The notes: a model not told the origin generated them from the letters alone. Counted from the stretch's first letter, positions 25,332-34,013 are shown. The stretch is 38,462 nt of DNA from Planctomycetia bacterium (GCA_021413845.1 JAIOPP010000061.1:1-38462); one strand, 5' to 3'. Translations and numbers: made by a program.

Positions 25332-27704
25332 ATGAATCGTTCTCGCTACTTAGCGGTTCTACCTTATCTAAGCGCTTTCGCCATCATTGCCGTGGCCGTG
25401 CTGACGTCGGATCATCGGGTAAGTCTTCCATTCTTCGTTTTCGTCGGCCTTTGCTTTGCCTATCTGATGCGCTCGGAGCAACGAGCGAAAAATGAACTCG
25501 AACGAGAGCTTACCGAGCGCAAGCGAATCGAAGCCGAGCTCCAGGCCAGCCAAGACCAGTTCTATAAGTTCGTGGAAAACGGACTGTTCGCCGCCTTCAT
25601 CAAAGACGAGCGGGGAGCCTACGTCTTCGTCAATAAATTCGTCGAGCGCAACTTCGGCCGCGAGCGAGCCGACTATCTCGGCAAGACCGACGGAGAAATC
25701 TATCCCGCCGACCTCGCCAAAGAGTACGTCGAGAACGACCACCGAGCGTTAAGCGAAAACGCCTCCGTCCCTTTCGATGAAACCTCGCACTCGCCGGACG
25801 GCGCCGTTCGCTATTGGTCCACGATCAAGTTTCCTTTACGGGACGCCGACGGACGACAACTGCTCGGGGGCATCGCCGTGGATGTCTCCGAGATTCGCAA
25901 AGCGGAACGACAAGCCAAAGAGAGCGAAGACCGGTTGCTGCTCGCTTTGGAAGCCGGACGGATGGGGATCTGGTTGTGGGACCTGGCGACCAATCGCGTC
26001 CAATCATCGGAAACGCAAGCCAAGATTCACGGCCGCTTGCCCGAGCAGACGGAAACGCGAATCGAAGATTCCTATCACCACATCCATCCGGACGACAGAG
26101 CAAGCGTCCGGCAGGTGATCGAAAGTGCGATGCGAAACGAAGCCCCGGATCGAACCACGTATCGGGTTGTGTGGCCGGACGGCAGCATTCACTGGGTCGA
26201 AGCCATCGGCCGTGTCTCTTGCGATGCGTCGGGAGTTCACACCCAGGTCACGGGCGTATGCGTCGACATCACCGAGCGGAAACATGCCGAGAACGCTCTG
26301 CGCGAATCCGAAGAACGTTTTCGACTGTTAGCGATGCACGCTCCGGTCGGCATCGTCCTCTGCGACGCCGAGGGGCGAACGTTATTTGCCAACCCGAAAG
26401 TGTGCGAACTAGCCGATGCTCTGCCTGAGGAAGTGATGGGCTTCGATTGGCAGACGTTCATCCATCCGGACGATCGCCAGGGATTGCTCGAGGCGTGGCG
26501 CTCGGACATCGCCGCCGGGAAGATTCATTCGTCGGGCGAATTTCGGTTCGTTCGTAAAGATGGCTCGATCCGCTGGGCTTCCTCGACCGCCTCGCTCGTA
26601 CATGATGCCAACGGAACTCCGATCGGCCAGATCGGCATTACGCTGGATATCACCGAACGCAAAGCGGCCGAAGATCGGCTCCGAACGAGAGAGGCGCAAC
26701 TCGGCGGCATCCTCGATAACACGACGGCGGTCGTTTACCTCAAAGATTCGGAGGGACGATTCCAACTCATCAACCATCGCTTTGAAAGCATTTTCCAGGC
26801 TTTGGGGCAAAGTTTCATCGGTAAGAACGACACGGAAGTTTTCCCGGAACCTCTTGCCCGCAAATTTTTAGAGTCGGACGCGCAGGTATGGCGCGAACAA
26901 ATCGCCCACACCTTCGAGGAAGACGCGCCGCACGCCGATGGCTTGCACACCTATCGATCCGTCAAGTTCCCGGTTCGAGACGCGACGGGAAAGATGATCG
27001 CGCTCGGCGGGATCTCGACCGACATCACCGATTTGAAGGAAGCCTACGAAGCCTTGCGAAAAAAAGAAGAACTCCTGCGCAATCTGATCGAAGTTCAGGA
27101 AAGCGAGAAACGGTTTCTCTGCCACGAATTTCACGATGGATTGATTCAGTACGCCGTAGCATCGTTGATGGCCTTGGAGACGCACCGCCAGAAGCAACTG
27201 GCCGATGTGTCACCGATCATCGACACGGTGATCATCGACACCGTGATCGGCAACTTACGACGAGGCGTCGACGACGGCCGACGCGTCATTCGAGGCATTC
27301 GGCCTGCCGTATTGGACGATTCCGACCTGCCCGCCGCGATCGAGGACCTGATCGGGCAGTTCGAGACTTCTGGAATGCACGTAACCGGCAAATGCGATCC
27401 CGAAATCGGCCGCTTACCCGAGGCGATTCAAACGACGATCTATCGAGTCGTGCAGGAAGCCCTGAACAACGCGAAGAATCACAGCGGCACGGATGTGGTT
27501 CGGATCGAGCTGAAGAAAACCAGCGACGGCCTGCACTTGGAAGTCAGAGACTTCGGCTCCGGTTTCGACGTTCGCTCCTCTCGCAAGCAGGGCTTCGGCC
27601 TCCTCGGCATGGCGGAACGAGTGCGGCTCCACGGCGGCGACTTGAATATCGACAGCGAACCCGATGTCGGCACTCGTATCTCGGTCCGCCTGCCGATTCC
27701 ATAG
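25332..27704 (+). CDS. Multi-PAS sensor histidine kinase, NarL-partner (HisKA_3) type
   Basis: The 790-residue protein begins with two close membrane helices (7-26 and 31-47) and a short coiled coil. Four PAS domains follow: about 75-190, 200-320, 325-445 and 452-570, each closing with the 'DITERK/DIT' PAC signature. The HisKA_3 dimerisation domain has 'CHEFHDGLIQYAV' with the phosphoacceptor His601. The C-terminal HATPase has the N box 'VVQEALNNAKNHSG', 'DFGSGFD' and 'GFGLLGMAERV'. Such kinases phosphorylate LuxR/NarL-type response regulators, and no regulator gene is in the window, so it is an orphan. The second and third PAS are of the PAS_3 type ('HPDDR') and may bind small ligands. A near-perfect 15-bp tandem duplication codes IIDTVIIDTV in the dimerisation region. 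Confidence 0.95.
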   Translation: MNRSRYLAVLPYLSAFAIIAVAVLTSDHRVSLPFFVFVGLCFAYLMRSEQRAKNELERELTERKRIEAELQASQDQFYKFVENGLFAAFIKDERGAYVFVNKFVERNFGRERADYLGKTDGEIYPADLAKEYVENDHRALSENASVPFDETSHSPDGAVRYWSTIKFPLRDADGRQLLGGIAVDVSEIRKAERQAKESEDRLLLALEAGRMGIWLWDLATNRVQSSETQAKIHGRLPEQTETRIEDSYHHIHPDDRASVRQVIESAMRNEAPDRTTYRVVWPDGSIHWVEAIGRVSCDASGVHTQVTGVCVDITERKHAENALRESEERFRLLAMHAPVGIVLCDAEGRTLFANPKVCELADALPEEVMGFDWQTFIHPDDRQGLLEAWRSDIAAGKIHSSGEFRFVRKDGSIRWASSTASLVHDANGTPIGQIGITLDITERKAAEDRLRTREAQLGGILDNTTAVVYLKDSEGRFQLINHRFESIFQALGQSFIGKNDTEVFPEPLARKFLESDAQVWREQIAHTFEEDAPHADGLHTYRSVKFPVRDATGKMIALGGISTDITDLKEAYEALRKKEELLRNLIEVQESEKRFLCHEFHDGLIQYAVASLMALETHRQKQLADVSPIIDTVIIDTVIGNLRRGVDDGRRVIRGIRPAVLDDSDLPAAIEDLIGQFETSGMHVTGKCDPEIGRLPEAIQTTIYRVVQEALNNAKNHSGTDVVRIELKKTSDGLHLEVRDFGSGFDVRSSRKQGFGLLGMAERVRLHGGDLNIDSEPDVGTRISVRLPIP

Positions 27705-27746
27705 CCGAGCCCGACCCAGAGGCCAAGCTCTTTGAAGGCCGACAAA

Positions 27747-27793
27747 TACCCCCAACAGGGCTCGAACCTGTAACCTGCCGCTTAGAAGGCGAT
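27747..27793 (-). other. 3' fragment of tRNA-Arg(UCU); candidate attachment site
   Basis: On the minus strand the piece runs from the anticodon arm to the discriminator base. It has loop CTTCTAA (anticodon TCT), most of the anticodon stem, a variable loop, a perfect T arm ACAGG-TTCGAGC-CCTGT and an acceptor half TGGGGGT plus A. No D arm or 5' acceptor half lies upstream, so it cannot be a working tRNA. Such 3' halves are left when an integrative element inserts in a tRNA gene. The orientation places the element on the right (higher coordinates) and the kinase on the chromosomal side. Confidence 0.8.
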
Positions 27794-27977
27794 AACAGGC
27801 CTAGGCCGACGCAGCTCTCAAACACTGGAAATAACGAGGTCTCACGTATTCGTGAGAACTTCGCGTACGTTCGCGAAGCGGTCGTTATCTTCCGGTGTTT
27901 TCATGGTAATGCAAACGAAAACTGGTAATCGTGGTACTCGCGCCAAGGCGACGATCGATAAAGGACTGGCAGAGCCT

Positions 27978-28290
27978 TCAGACTTGCTCTCGCAGGTCGG
28001 CAAGAAACTCAGAGGCCGGCTCGACGCTCGTGACGAGCAGGTGATCACGGGCTCGGGTGCAGGCGACGTAGAGGAGATGCCGTTCCGTGTCATAGACCTC
28101 TTGCAGGTCGGCGTCGTCGCCGATCGCCTCGATGCGCTCCACTTCGTCGTCACAGGCCATCACCGCGACGGCCCGGAACTCCAGGCCCTTGGCCATGTGC
28201 ATCGTGCTTACGGCAACAAACCCTTCTTCTCCGTCGCCGACGTCATCGAGCACTTGGTACGCTTGTCCCGACTTCTCGACTGCGGCCTTA
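27978..28290 (-). pseudogene. C-terminal fragment of a UvrD/Rep-family helicase
   Basis: The frame reads AVEKSGQAYQVLDDV, 'VSTMHMAKGLEFRAVAVMACDDEV', 'VYDTERHLLYVACTRARDHLLVT' and 'PASEFLADL'. These are the last motifs (IV to VI) of superfamily 1 UvrD-like helicases. About 100 residues remain of a protein normally above 600; the ATP-binding Walker A part is missing, so it cannot be active. A stop lies in frame just upstream, where the sequence joins the truncated methyltransferase gene. It probably derives from a helicase gene once part of the restriction-modification island. A short internal gap after 'DDEV' relative to my memory of the family suggests further decay. Confidence 0.85.
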
Positions 28291-29320
28291 GCTCAGCTCT
28301 CTCCTCCGCACTAACTTGGCGAATTGTTTTTCCGTCCGGAGATTCAAGTTGATCATAACGGCCTCCTGTTCCTTCACCCTCTCCTAAAACCTTGGGAAGA
28401 TAGAGCTGACGATACTTCATGGTTTCCAGATTCTTCGCAAACCAAAGAATGTAGTCTGTCGTTCTTTTCAATCCCGAGGATCCGAGTCCGCCTCCCTTCT
28501 GGATAACGATATTCCCGAAGAAGTTGTCGGCACCGAATACTTCATCCATTACCGCCCGAACACGATGCACGTTTTCATCGCCGATCTGTACGAAGATCGA
28601 GCCGGTATCGGTGAGAAGATCGCGAGCTACGGTGAGACGATCACGGAGATAGGTTAGGTAACTGTGAATGCCGTCGCGCCATGTGTCGCGAAATGCTTTC
28701 ACCTGCTCCGGCTCACGCGTAATGTGTGCGGCATTACCGTCCTTCACGTCACGGCTCGTGGTGCTCCATTGGAAGTTGCTGTTGAACTTGATGCCGTACG
28801 GCGGATCGAAGTAGATGCATTGCACCTTTCCCCGTAGCCCTTCACGCTCGGCGAGGCTCGCCATTACCTGCAGCGAGTCGCCGAGGATCATTCGGTTCGT
28901 CCAGTTCTGATCGTGCTGGTAGAACTCGGTCTTGGCGTCTCCCTCGGGCACGCCGTTGAAGTCGCCGAACAGGTCGAGTTGGTGACCGCGGCCCGAGGCT
29001 CGAGCGGTTGCATCCTTGGCGACCTGCGACTGCCGCAAGAGGTCGTCAACGAGCACCTTCGGATGAACCTTCTCTTGGATGTAGAGGGGCGGAGCATGGA
29101 CGACGAGGTCGCTCCAATCCTGCTCGTCCTTACCGCGCCAAACGAGCTGCGGATCAAGATCGACGTTGCGCGGGTACCGCACCGGCACCGGCCGCTGCTG
29201 CTCTTGCTTCACGACCGACTGATACTCGGCCGTCGGAATGTTCTTCCGCTTATCGACGTCGTGCGTGATCGTCTCGACGGTCTTAGCCGGCGCGCCAGCC
29301 TTTGCTGCTTTCTTCGCCAT
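28208..29320 (-). pseudogene. Type III-like DNA methyltransferase (Mod), C-terminally truncated
   Basis: The first 340 or so residues match the large site-specific DNA methyltransferases of type III-like systems: 'LDPQLVWRGKDEQDW', 'PLYIQEKVHPKVLVDDLLR', 'WTNRMILGDSLQVMASLAE', and the catalytic motif DPPYG with Asp172-Pro-Pro-Tyr175. They continue with 'DTWRDGIHSYLTYLRDRL' and 'GSIFVQIGDENVHRVR'. Full-length members are about 900-1000 residues. Here homology stops near 28285 and the last 25 residues are out-of-frame helicase sequence. In this beta-type order the SAM-binding FxGxG motif lies C-terminal and is lost with the target-recognition region, so the enzyme should be inactive. It starts 21 bases after the dinD remnant. 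Confidence 0.88.
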
Positions 29321-30743
29321 GTCGTTGATACTGCGTTGGTTCTAGCCTTCTAGGGCGTCGGGATTCTTGAGAGACTTCTTGTCTTCGGAAGCGAGTCGTC
29401 GCTCTACCTTCTTCACGTCTTCCGACGGCGGAAGACTCTCGGGCCTGATGCCGCGTTCCAAGAGGGTCTTTCGGACGGCCTCGTTGTTGGTGATGTGTTC
29501 GCGCGAGATTTGACCCTCCGACGGGGACGCGCGGAAGCTTGACGATGCCGCACTCGATCGCGTCCATCAGCGAGAAGTCGCTCATGGTCCAAGGGAACAA
29601 GGTTCCCTCGGCGTAGTTCGAGCCGCGGAGAAAGAACGGCGTGGCCGACAGGTCGATCACGCGGAGCAGACCGAGCTTCCGTTGAACTGATTCGAGTCCC
29701 GAGATCCACAACCGCGCAGCTTCGTTGTTCCCTTCCGCTTCGAGTCGCTCTTCTCCTTTGAGCTCTTCTTCGTCGTCCTCCTTCGGCTTCTCGCGATAGC
29801 AGTGGTGGGCCTCGTCGTTCAACGCGAGAATGTTCTTCATGCCCATCAAGTCGGGCATGACGCGCTGGAGCATTTGGCCTTCGGTTTCGAGAGTCTTCAG
29901 TTCTTCGCCAAGCCGGCCTTGAAGCAACTGACGGCCACCTTTCGAGAGCTCGATCCGCTCGCGAAGTTTGAAAGCGTGGTAGTTCGTAATGACGATCTTG
30001 GCGCGATTGACGTCGTCGAGCATGTCTTGCGGCACGAGCTCGCGCGACGAATAGTAACTGTCCGGATCGTTCGGCTGCAGGACTCGCAGCCGGTCTTTGA
30101 TCGTGAGCCCCGGCGCAACGATGAGGAAGCCGCGGGTGAAGTTCTTGCTCCCGGGCCGACGGACGGCGTTGATCGTTTGCCAAGCGATGAGCATCGCCAT
30201 GACGGTCGTCTTGCCGGATCCGGTGGCCAGCTTGAGGGCCAGCCGCATTAGCTCGGGGTTAGCTTCCTTGTTGGCACGAGCAAGGTGGTCTAGCAGACGC
30301 TTGCCGGATTCGGAATGACGCGCCACCTCGGTGAGCCAGATCGCCGTCTCGACCGCTTCGATCTGACAGAAGAATGGCCGCTGGTTGCTGAACGGGTGAT
30401 TCCGCCAGTGTTGCAACAGACGAGCGGTTTCCGGAGTGACTTGCCATTCGCTGGAGTTCGTGCCGGATCGCCAACGGTCGACGTGGCCGCGGACCTCGTT
30501 GATGATCGCGGTGACTTCGTACTGTTGCGCTTTGGTCGAGATCCCCTCTTCGTCCGTGAGTTCGAGTTCCTTCTGTTTCGCCTTCCGTTTCTTCGGCTTG
30601 GGAATCGGCGTAATGAACTCGGCCCGCCGGCGGGCCTCGACGACCTTTTGCGTCGGCTGGCCCTGATCGTCAAGCTCCCAGTGTCGGTGCGGATACTCGT
30701 ACGGGGAGTTCAGGATCGGTCGTTCGAAGAACGGATTCGACAT
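29283..30743 (-). pseudogene. Type III-like restriction helicase (Res), C-terminally truncated
   Basis: The first 408 residues match the DEAD/DEAH restriction subunit that pairs with the neighbouring Mod. The N-terminus reads 'NPFFERPILNSPYEYP', Walker A is ATGSGKTT at 173-180, 'VITNYHAFKLRERIELSKGG' follows, DEAH is at 310-313, and 'DLSATPFFLRGSNYAEGTLF' has SAT at 366-368. Full proteins are near 1000 residues with helicase domain 2 and a C-terminal PD-(D/E)XK nuclease. Here homology ends at 'VKLPRVPV' (about 29522) and the remaining 78 residues are out-of-frame dinD sequence. ATP hydrolysis and DNA cleavage should both be lost. It is divergent from the clamp cassette, with a 367-base spacer. 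Confidence 0.88.
29342..29517 (-). pseudogene. C-terminal fragment of DinD-like protein
   Basis: In a frame different from res the sequence reads ISREHITNNEAVRKTLLERG, then 'IRPESLPPSEDVKKVERRL', then 'KKSLKNPDALEG' and a stop. This matches my memory of the end of DNA-damage-inducible protein D (DinD), which has the pattern 'H-NN-VR--L--RGI-PE-LPP-ED--K-ERR'. Only about 57 residues remain of roughly 280. DinD relatives are often found inside restriction-modification operons, which fits the position between res and mod. The upstream part was removed by the same deletion that truncated res. Confidence 0.7.
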
Positions 30744-31110
30744 GTGTCGGCTCGGACGTCACTGGTGCCACTTCGCGCAAGAGGTCGGCGGAAGGCACGT
30801 TGCAGACCTGCCGCCTGGGATGTGTCTTACCCCTCGATCGGAGTGACTTTAACAGAGTTGTTCGAGGCCGGCTATCGTCGGCGACGACGAACTCTCGCGG
30901 CTCGGCCCGGCAGGTTTCCTCATGTCGCTCTTCAACGGTGCGAATGTTCTAGCGCGCACCGCCATTCATTGTGCTCGTCGCGTTCCGGAGCCCTAAATAG
31001 CGACCGCGATCGCGTCACAGTAGGAGAGCGAAGGAAGTGCCTTTGCCGGCGCGCCTAGTCGGAAGAAACCGCAGGCTCGCACTAGCTCACCCTGTTTCAC
31101 TGGAGCCGAT
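30744..31110. other. Divergent spacer between the decayed RM locus and the clamp cassette
   Basis: About 370 bases without a convincing gene. It should contain the res promoter (leftward) and the promoter of the three-gene cassette (rightward). I see no strong -35/-10 pair, tRNA or integrase remnant. Confidence 0.5.
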
Positions 31111-31875
31111 ATGATCAGTTCTACGCTCATGAATCACTGCGGCGCACGGCAGGTCAACGCGGCGGAACTCGCGACGATCAAACCGCCGTCGCCGACGCGG
31201 ACTTGGTTTCCGCTCGCCCACCGTGCCGTGCTGGACTCGGTCTGCGCGACTCTCGACAGTGCCGGTTACGCGATCTGCCGTAGCCGGCTCTCCATCTCGC
31301 ACGACGGCGCTCGCTTCTTCGGCACGCTGGACCTCACGACGTCGATCAATGACGGAGTGTCGCTTGCCGTCGGCATTCGCAACTCGAACGATCAGAGCTT
31401 CCCGATCGGCTTCTGTTGCGGCCAGCGGGTTTTCGTTTGCGACAATCTCGCGTTCACGTCCGAGATCGTCGTCAGCAAGAAGCACACAAGGTTCGGTCAG
31501 GAGCGCTACCTCGAAGGGTTGGCCCGAGCCGTCGGCTCGCTCGATCAGTATCGCAGTTCGGCGGCCGGCTGGATCGAACGGATGCAGTCGTACGAACTCG
31601 GCGACGACATCGCCAACTCGCTGTTGCTGCAAGCCTACGAGCGGAAGATCGTCGGGCTCCGGCTGCTGCCGCTCGTGGTCGAAGAGTGGCGGAAGCCGTC
31701 GCGGGAGGAGTACCGACCGCGGACGGCCTATTCCCTGTTCAACTGCTTCACCGAAGTGCTCGGCCGCGAGCGTCAGTCGCGGTTTCCAGCCGAGTCGGCA
31801 CTAGAGACGATGCGGCTGAGCAAGTTGCTCGCGCCGCCATCGCTGGCTGAGACGTCGTATTCCGTCGCCTCGTAG
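31111..31875 (+). CDS. DUF932-like accessory protein
   Basis: The 254-residue protein has 'LDLTTSINDGVSLAVGIRNSNDQSFPIGFCCGQRVFVCDNLAFTSE' (about 72-117) and 'KKHTRFGQERYLEGLARAVG' after it. This resembles DUF932 / phage-plasmid-like proteins, whose signature is a 'vG.RNS.D.S....G..v.VC.Nl.f' core. The family is typical of plasmids, phages and islands and has no settled function. TGGAG lies five bases before the ATG. The gene is the first of three on this strand with spacers of 121 and 95 bases, each with its own ribosome binding site. An alternative start is Met7. The family call is by pattern only. Confidence 0.6.
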   Translation: MISSTLMNHCGARQVNAAELATIKPPSPTRTWFPLAHRAVLDSVCATLDSAGYAICRSRLSISHDGARFFGTLDLTTSINDGVSLAVGIRNSNDQSFPIGFCCGQRVFVCDNLAFTSEIVVSKKHTRFGQERYLEGLARAVGSLDQYRSSAAGWIERMQSYELGDDIANSLLLQAYERKIVGLRLLPLVVEEWRKPSREEYRPRTAYSLFNCFTEVLGRERQSRFPAESALETMRLSKLLAPPSLAETSYSVAS

Positions 31876-31996
31876 CCGCATCCGCTGTCGGTTCTGAATT
31901 TGTTACCGTTCTCTATCTCCCCGGTCGTTGCGTTGCATCGACGACCGGCAACGGTCGTCGTGACGTCGCGACCTTCCTTGTTGAAGGAGTCATTCG

Positions 31997-32194
31997 ATGA
32001 CCCAAGCCGAATTGGAAAACGAACTCGCCCGCTCGACGGGCGATTCCCTCTCGACGATCCGTCGTCACGGTTTCAACCTCGTCGAAGTTCCGGATGGCGA
32101 GCCGCTCCCGATCGACTGGGACGAACTGCAGCAGTTCGAGTCGCTTCGCTATCCGCCGCGCCGTCGGCCGGTTCGTCGCCAATTGGCGGCCTAG
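31997..32194 (+). CDS. Small hypothetical protein of the clamp cassette (65 residues)
   Basis: The product reads MTQAELENELARSTGDSLST, then 'IRRHGFNLVEVPDGEPLPIDWDELQ' and a basic Arg/Pro tail. The first 30 residues have helix-turn-helix character ('LARSTGDSLSTIRRHGF'), so it may bind DNA or an RNA-processing partner. AAGGAG (31984-31989) lies seven bases before the ATG, one of the best ribosome binding sites in the window, which supports a translated gene. It sits between the DUF932-like gene and the clamp-like gene in the same orientation. No family name is known to me. Confidence 0.72.
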   Translation: MTQAELENELARSTGDSLSTIRRHGFNLVEVPDGEPLPIDWDELQQFESLRYPPRRRPVRRQLAA

Positions 32195-32289
32195 CCGCTT
32201 CGATCGTCCGATCTCACACCTCGCACCCGTGTCGCTCGCTCCGGCGTCGGGGCGAGCGACACGGCTTCATTCCTTCTTGGAGACTCGCC

Positions 32290-33756
32290 GTGTTGACCAT
32301 CTCTCGTTCGATCCTCCGCCGCTTCCGCGCGCTTTGCCGTCGCGGTGGATTGCATAAGGCCGGCTCGGCCGGCTGCGTCGTGACGTTCGCCGGCGGTCCC
32401 GAGGGCTGTCGCATCCAGGCGGCCTCGACAGACGTCGCTATAGAATACTGTCATCCCGAACCTTGCGAGGCCGGGACAATCCGATTGCCGCTCGCCGCCT
32501 TGGAGGCCTGTGAGGGCCGCAATGATGAACTAGTGACGTTCGTCGTACGGCCAGACGACTCCGTCGAGCTCGTCTGGAACGACCACGGCGTCCCTCGGTC
32601 CTCGGAGCAGATTCAACCGAAGCCGAAGGGCGACGCGTTGCCGGCGTGGCCCAACAAGATGGCCAACAACGATGCCGAGGTCTGGCAGGCGTTGGCCGAC
32701 GCCGTCGAGACGACCGATCCGAAGTCGTCGCGCTACGCGCTCGGTTGCCTTCATCTTCGCGGAGCCGCAGGAACGGTCGAGGCGACTGACGGTCGCCAAG
32801 CGCTGATTGAGTGCGGATACCAGTTCGGCTTCGAGTCCGACGTCTTGATCCCGGCGACGAAGCTACTCGGCTGCGCTGACCTGAGTCCGTCCGAGGACTT
32901 TCGGATCGGCCGAACGGAAAAGAGCGTCGTGTTCGAGCTCGGATCCTGGCGGCTGACGCTACGCATCCAAGACGGCCGGTTCCCGAAGCTCGATCAGATC
33001 GTGCCGAGCGGTGCCGCAGTGAAGTCGACGCTTGAGCTCACAGCCGACGATGCTCGATTTCTTTGCGACGCAATCCCGCGACTTCCTTGCCATGACGGTC
33101 TCCATCGACCGATCACGCTCGACCTCAACGGGCAAGTGCTCGTCCGTTCTCGCGAGACCGAGACGGCCCGGCCGACTGAGTTGCAACTCGGCACGTCGAA
33201 ACTCGTCGGCGAGCCGATGGTGCTCAACACGAACCGCCGCTACGTCGAGCGAGCATTACGGCTGGGCTTCCGTAGCGTCGGCCTCTTTGGGCCGGAGTCG
33301 CCGGTGCTTTGCGTTGACGACCGCCGCCGGTTCATCTGGATGCTGCTCGACAAGGCCTCCGTCATTCCTCGGCACGACGATCCGATCCGAATGGCACCGG
33401 ACGTTGCGCGCCGGCCAAGCAATCATGCGAAACACGCCGAATCGGATCGCAGTTCCGCTTTGCCTCGTACTTCTAAACCCCAACCAGCGGAGGCCCCTAT
33501 GACCGTACCGATCAACAAGCAAGTTGCAGCATCGGCGACGGCGGTGACGCCGAACGATGCCAAGCCGGAAAAGCCGGCGCGCAAGAGTCCGGCCACGTCC
33601 ACAATCGAGCAGGCCATGGCGCTACGCGACACGCTTCGCAACGTCGCTCGACAGGCCGGCGAACTCGCCCGCTCGCTCAAGCAACAGAAGCGGCAGGCCC
33701 GGATCGTCGCGACTACGCTCGCGTCGCTCAATGAGCTACAGAAGGTGGCTGGCTAG
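32290..33756 (+). CDS. Divergent DNA sliding-clamp-like (DnaN-fold) protein with helical tail
   Basis: The 488-residue protein shows three successive regions that follow the pattern of the beta sliding clamp. Region 1 (about 5-105) has 'IQAASTDVAIEY' and 'AGTIRLPLAALEA', like the clamp N-domain. Region 2 (about 128-242) has 'WQALADAVETTDPKSSRYAL', 'TVEATDGRQALIE', 'SDVLIPATKLL' and 'LRIQDGRFPKLDQIVPSG', like clamp 'ATDGHRL' and 'LIEGRFPDY..VIP'. Region 3 (about 245-360) has 'TADDARFLCDAIPRLP', 'PMVLNTNRRYVERALRLG' and 'RRFIWMLLD', like the clamp C-domain. Residues 404-488 form a Lys/Ala-rich linker and a coiled-coil-like helix. The GTG start has GGAG seven bases upstream. It is not the housekeeping dnaN and its role is unknown. 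Confidence 0.72.
   Translation: MLTISRSILRRFRALCRRGGLHKAGSAGCVVTFAGGPEGCRIQAASTDVAIEYCHPEPCEAGTIRLPLAALEACEGRNDELVTFVVRPDDSVELVWNDHGVPRSSEQIQPKPKGDALPAWPNKMANNDAEVWQALADAVETTDPKSSRYALGCLHLRGAAGTVEATDGRQALIECGYQFGFESDVLIPATKLLGCADLSPSEDFRIGRTEKSVVFELGSWRLTLRIQDGRFPKLDQIVPSGAAVKSTLELTADDARFLCDAIPRLPCHDGLHRPITLDLNGQVLVRSRETETARPTELQLGTSKLVGEPMVLNTNRRYVERALRLGFRSVGLFGPESPVLCVDDRRRFIWMLLDKASVIPRHDDPIRMAPDVARRPSNHAKHAESDRSSALPRTSKPQPAEAPMTVPINKQVAASATAVTPNDAKPEKPARKSPATSTIEQAMALRDTLRNVARQAGELARSLKQQKRQARIVATTLASLNELQKVAG
33489..33501 (+). promoter_or_regulatory. Internal ribosome binding site and ATG inside the clamp-like gene
   Basis: GGAGG (33489-33493), a five-base spacer and an in-frame ATG (33499) precede the last 85 codons. 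The 40 residues upstream of this ATG look like translated spacer (Ser/His/Pro/Arg-rich). The tail may therefore also be made as a separate 85-residue protein. Confidence 0.6.
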
Positions 33757-33773
33757 GTTCGGAAATGCTAAGT

Positions 33774-33812
33774 CACTTGCGTCATCTCCGTCACCGGCCG
33801 ATGACGCAAGTG
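33774..33812. repeat. Perfect 12-bp inverted repeat after the clamp-like gene
   Basis: CACTTGCGTCAT and ATGACGCAAGTG face each other across a 15-base spacer, 18 bases after the stop codon. No T-tract follows, so it may be a Rho-type or processing hairpin, or a recombinase or regulator site. Confidence 0.75.
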
Positions 33813-34013
33813 CCGCGCATTCAAGCCGTGCGCACAGCGATTACCACAAACGACCGCCGTAGAACGGCACCCGAAATGCTCCTGTATCGGCAGCGTCCGC
33901 TCGTCGTGCCGAGAAGTGCGAGTTGCACCTAAGTGCGCGCTGCATAACGACTTCGACGCACACTGAAGCGAGTGTTAGATCGTGCGAGTCGACCGGACGT
34001 TCGACAGCGAACA

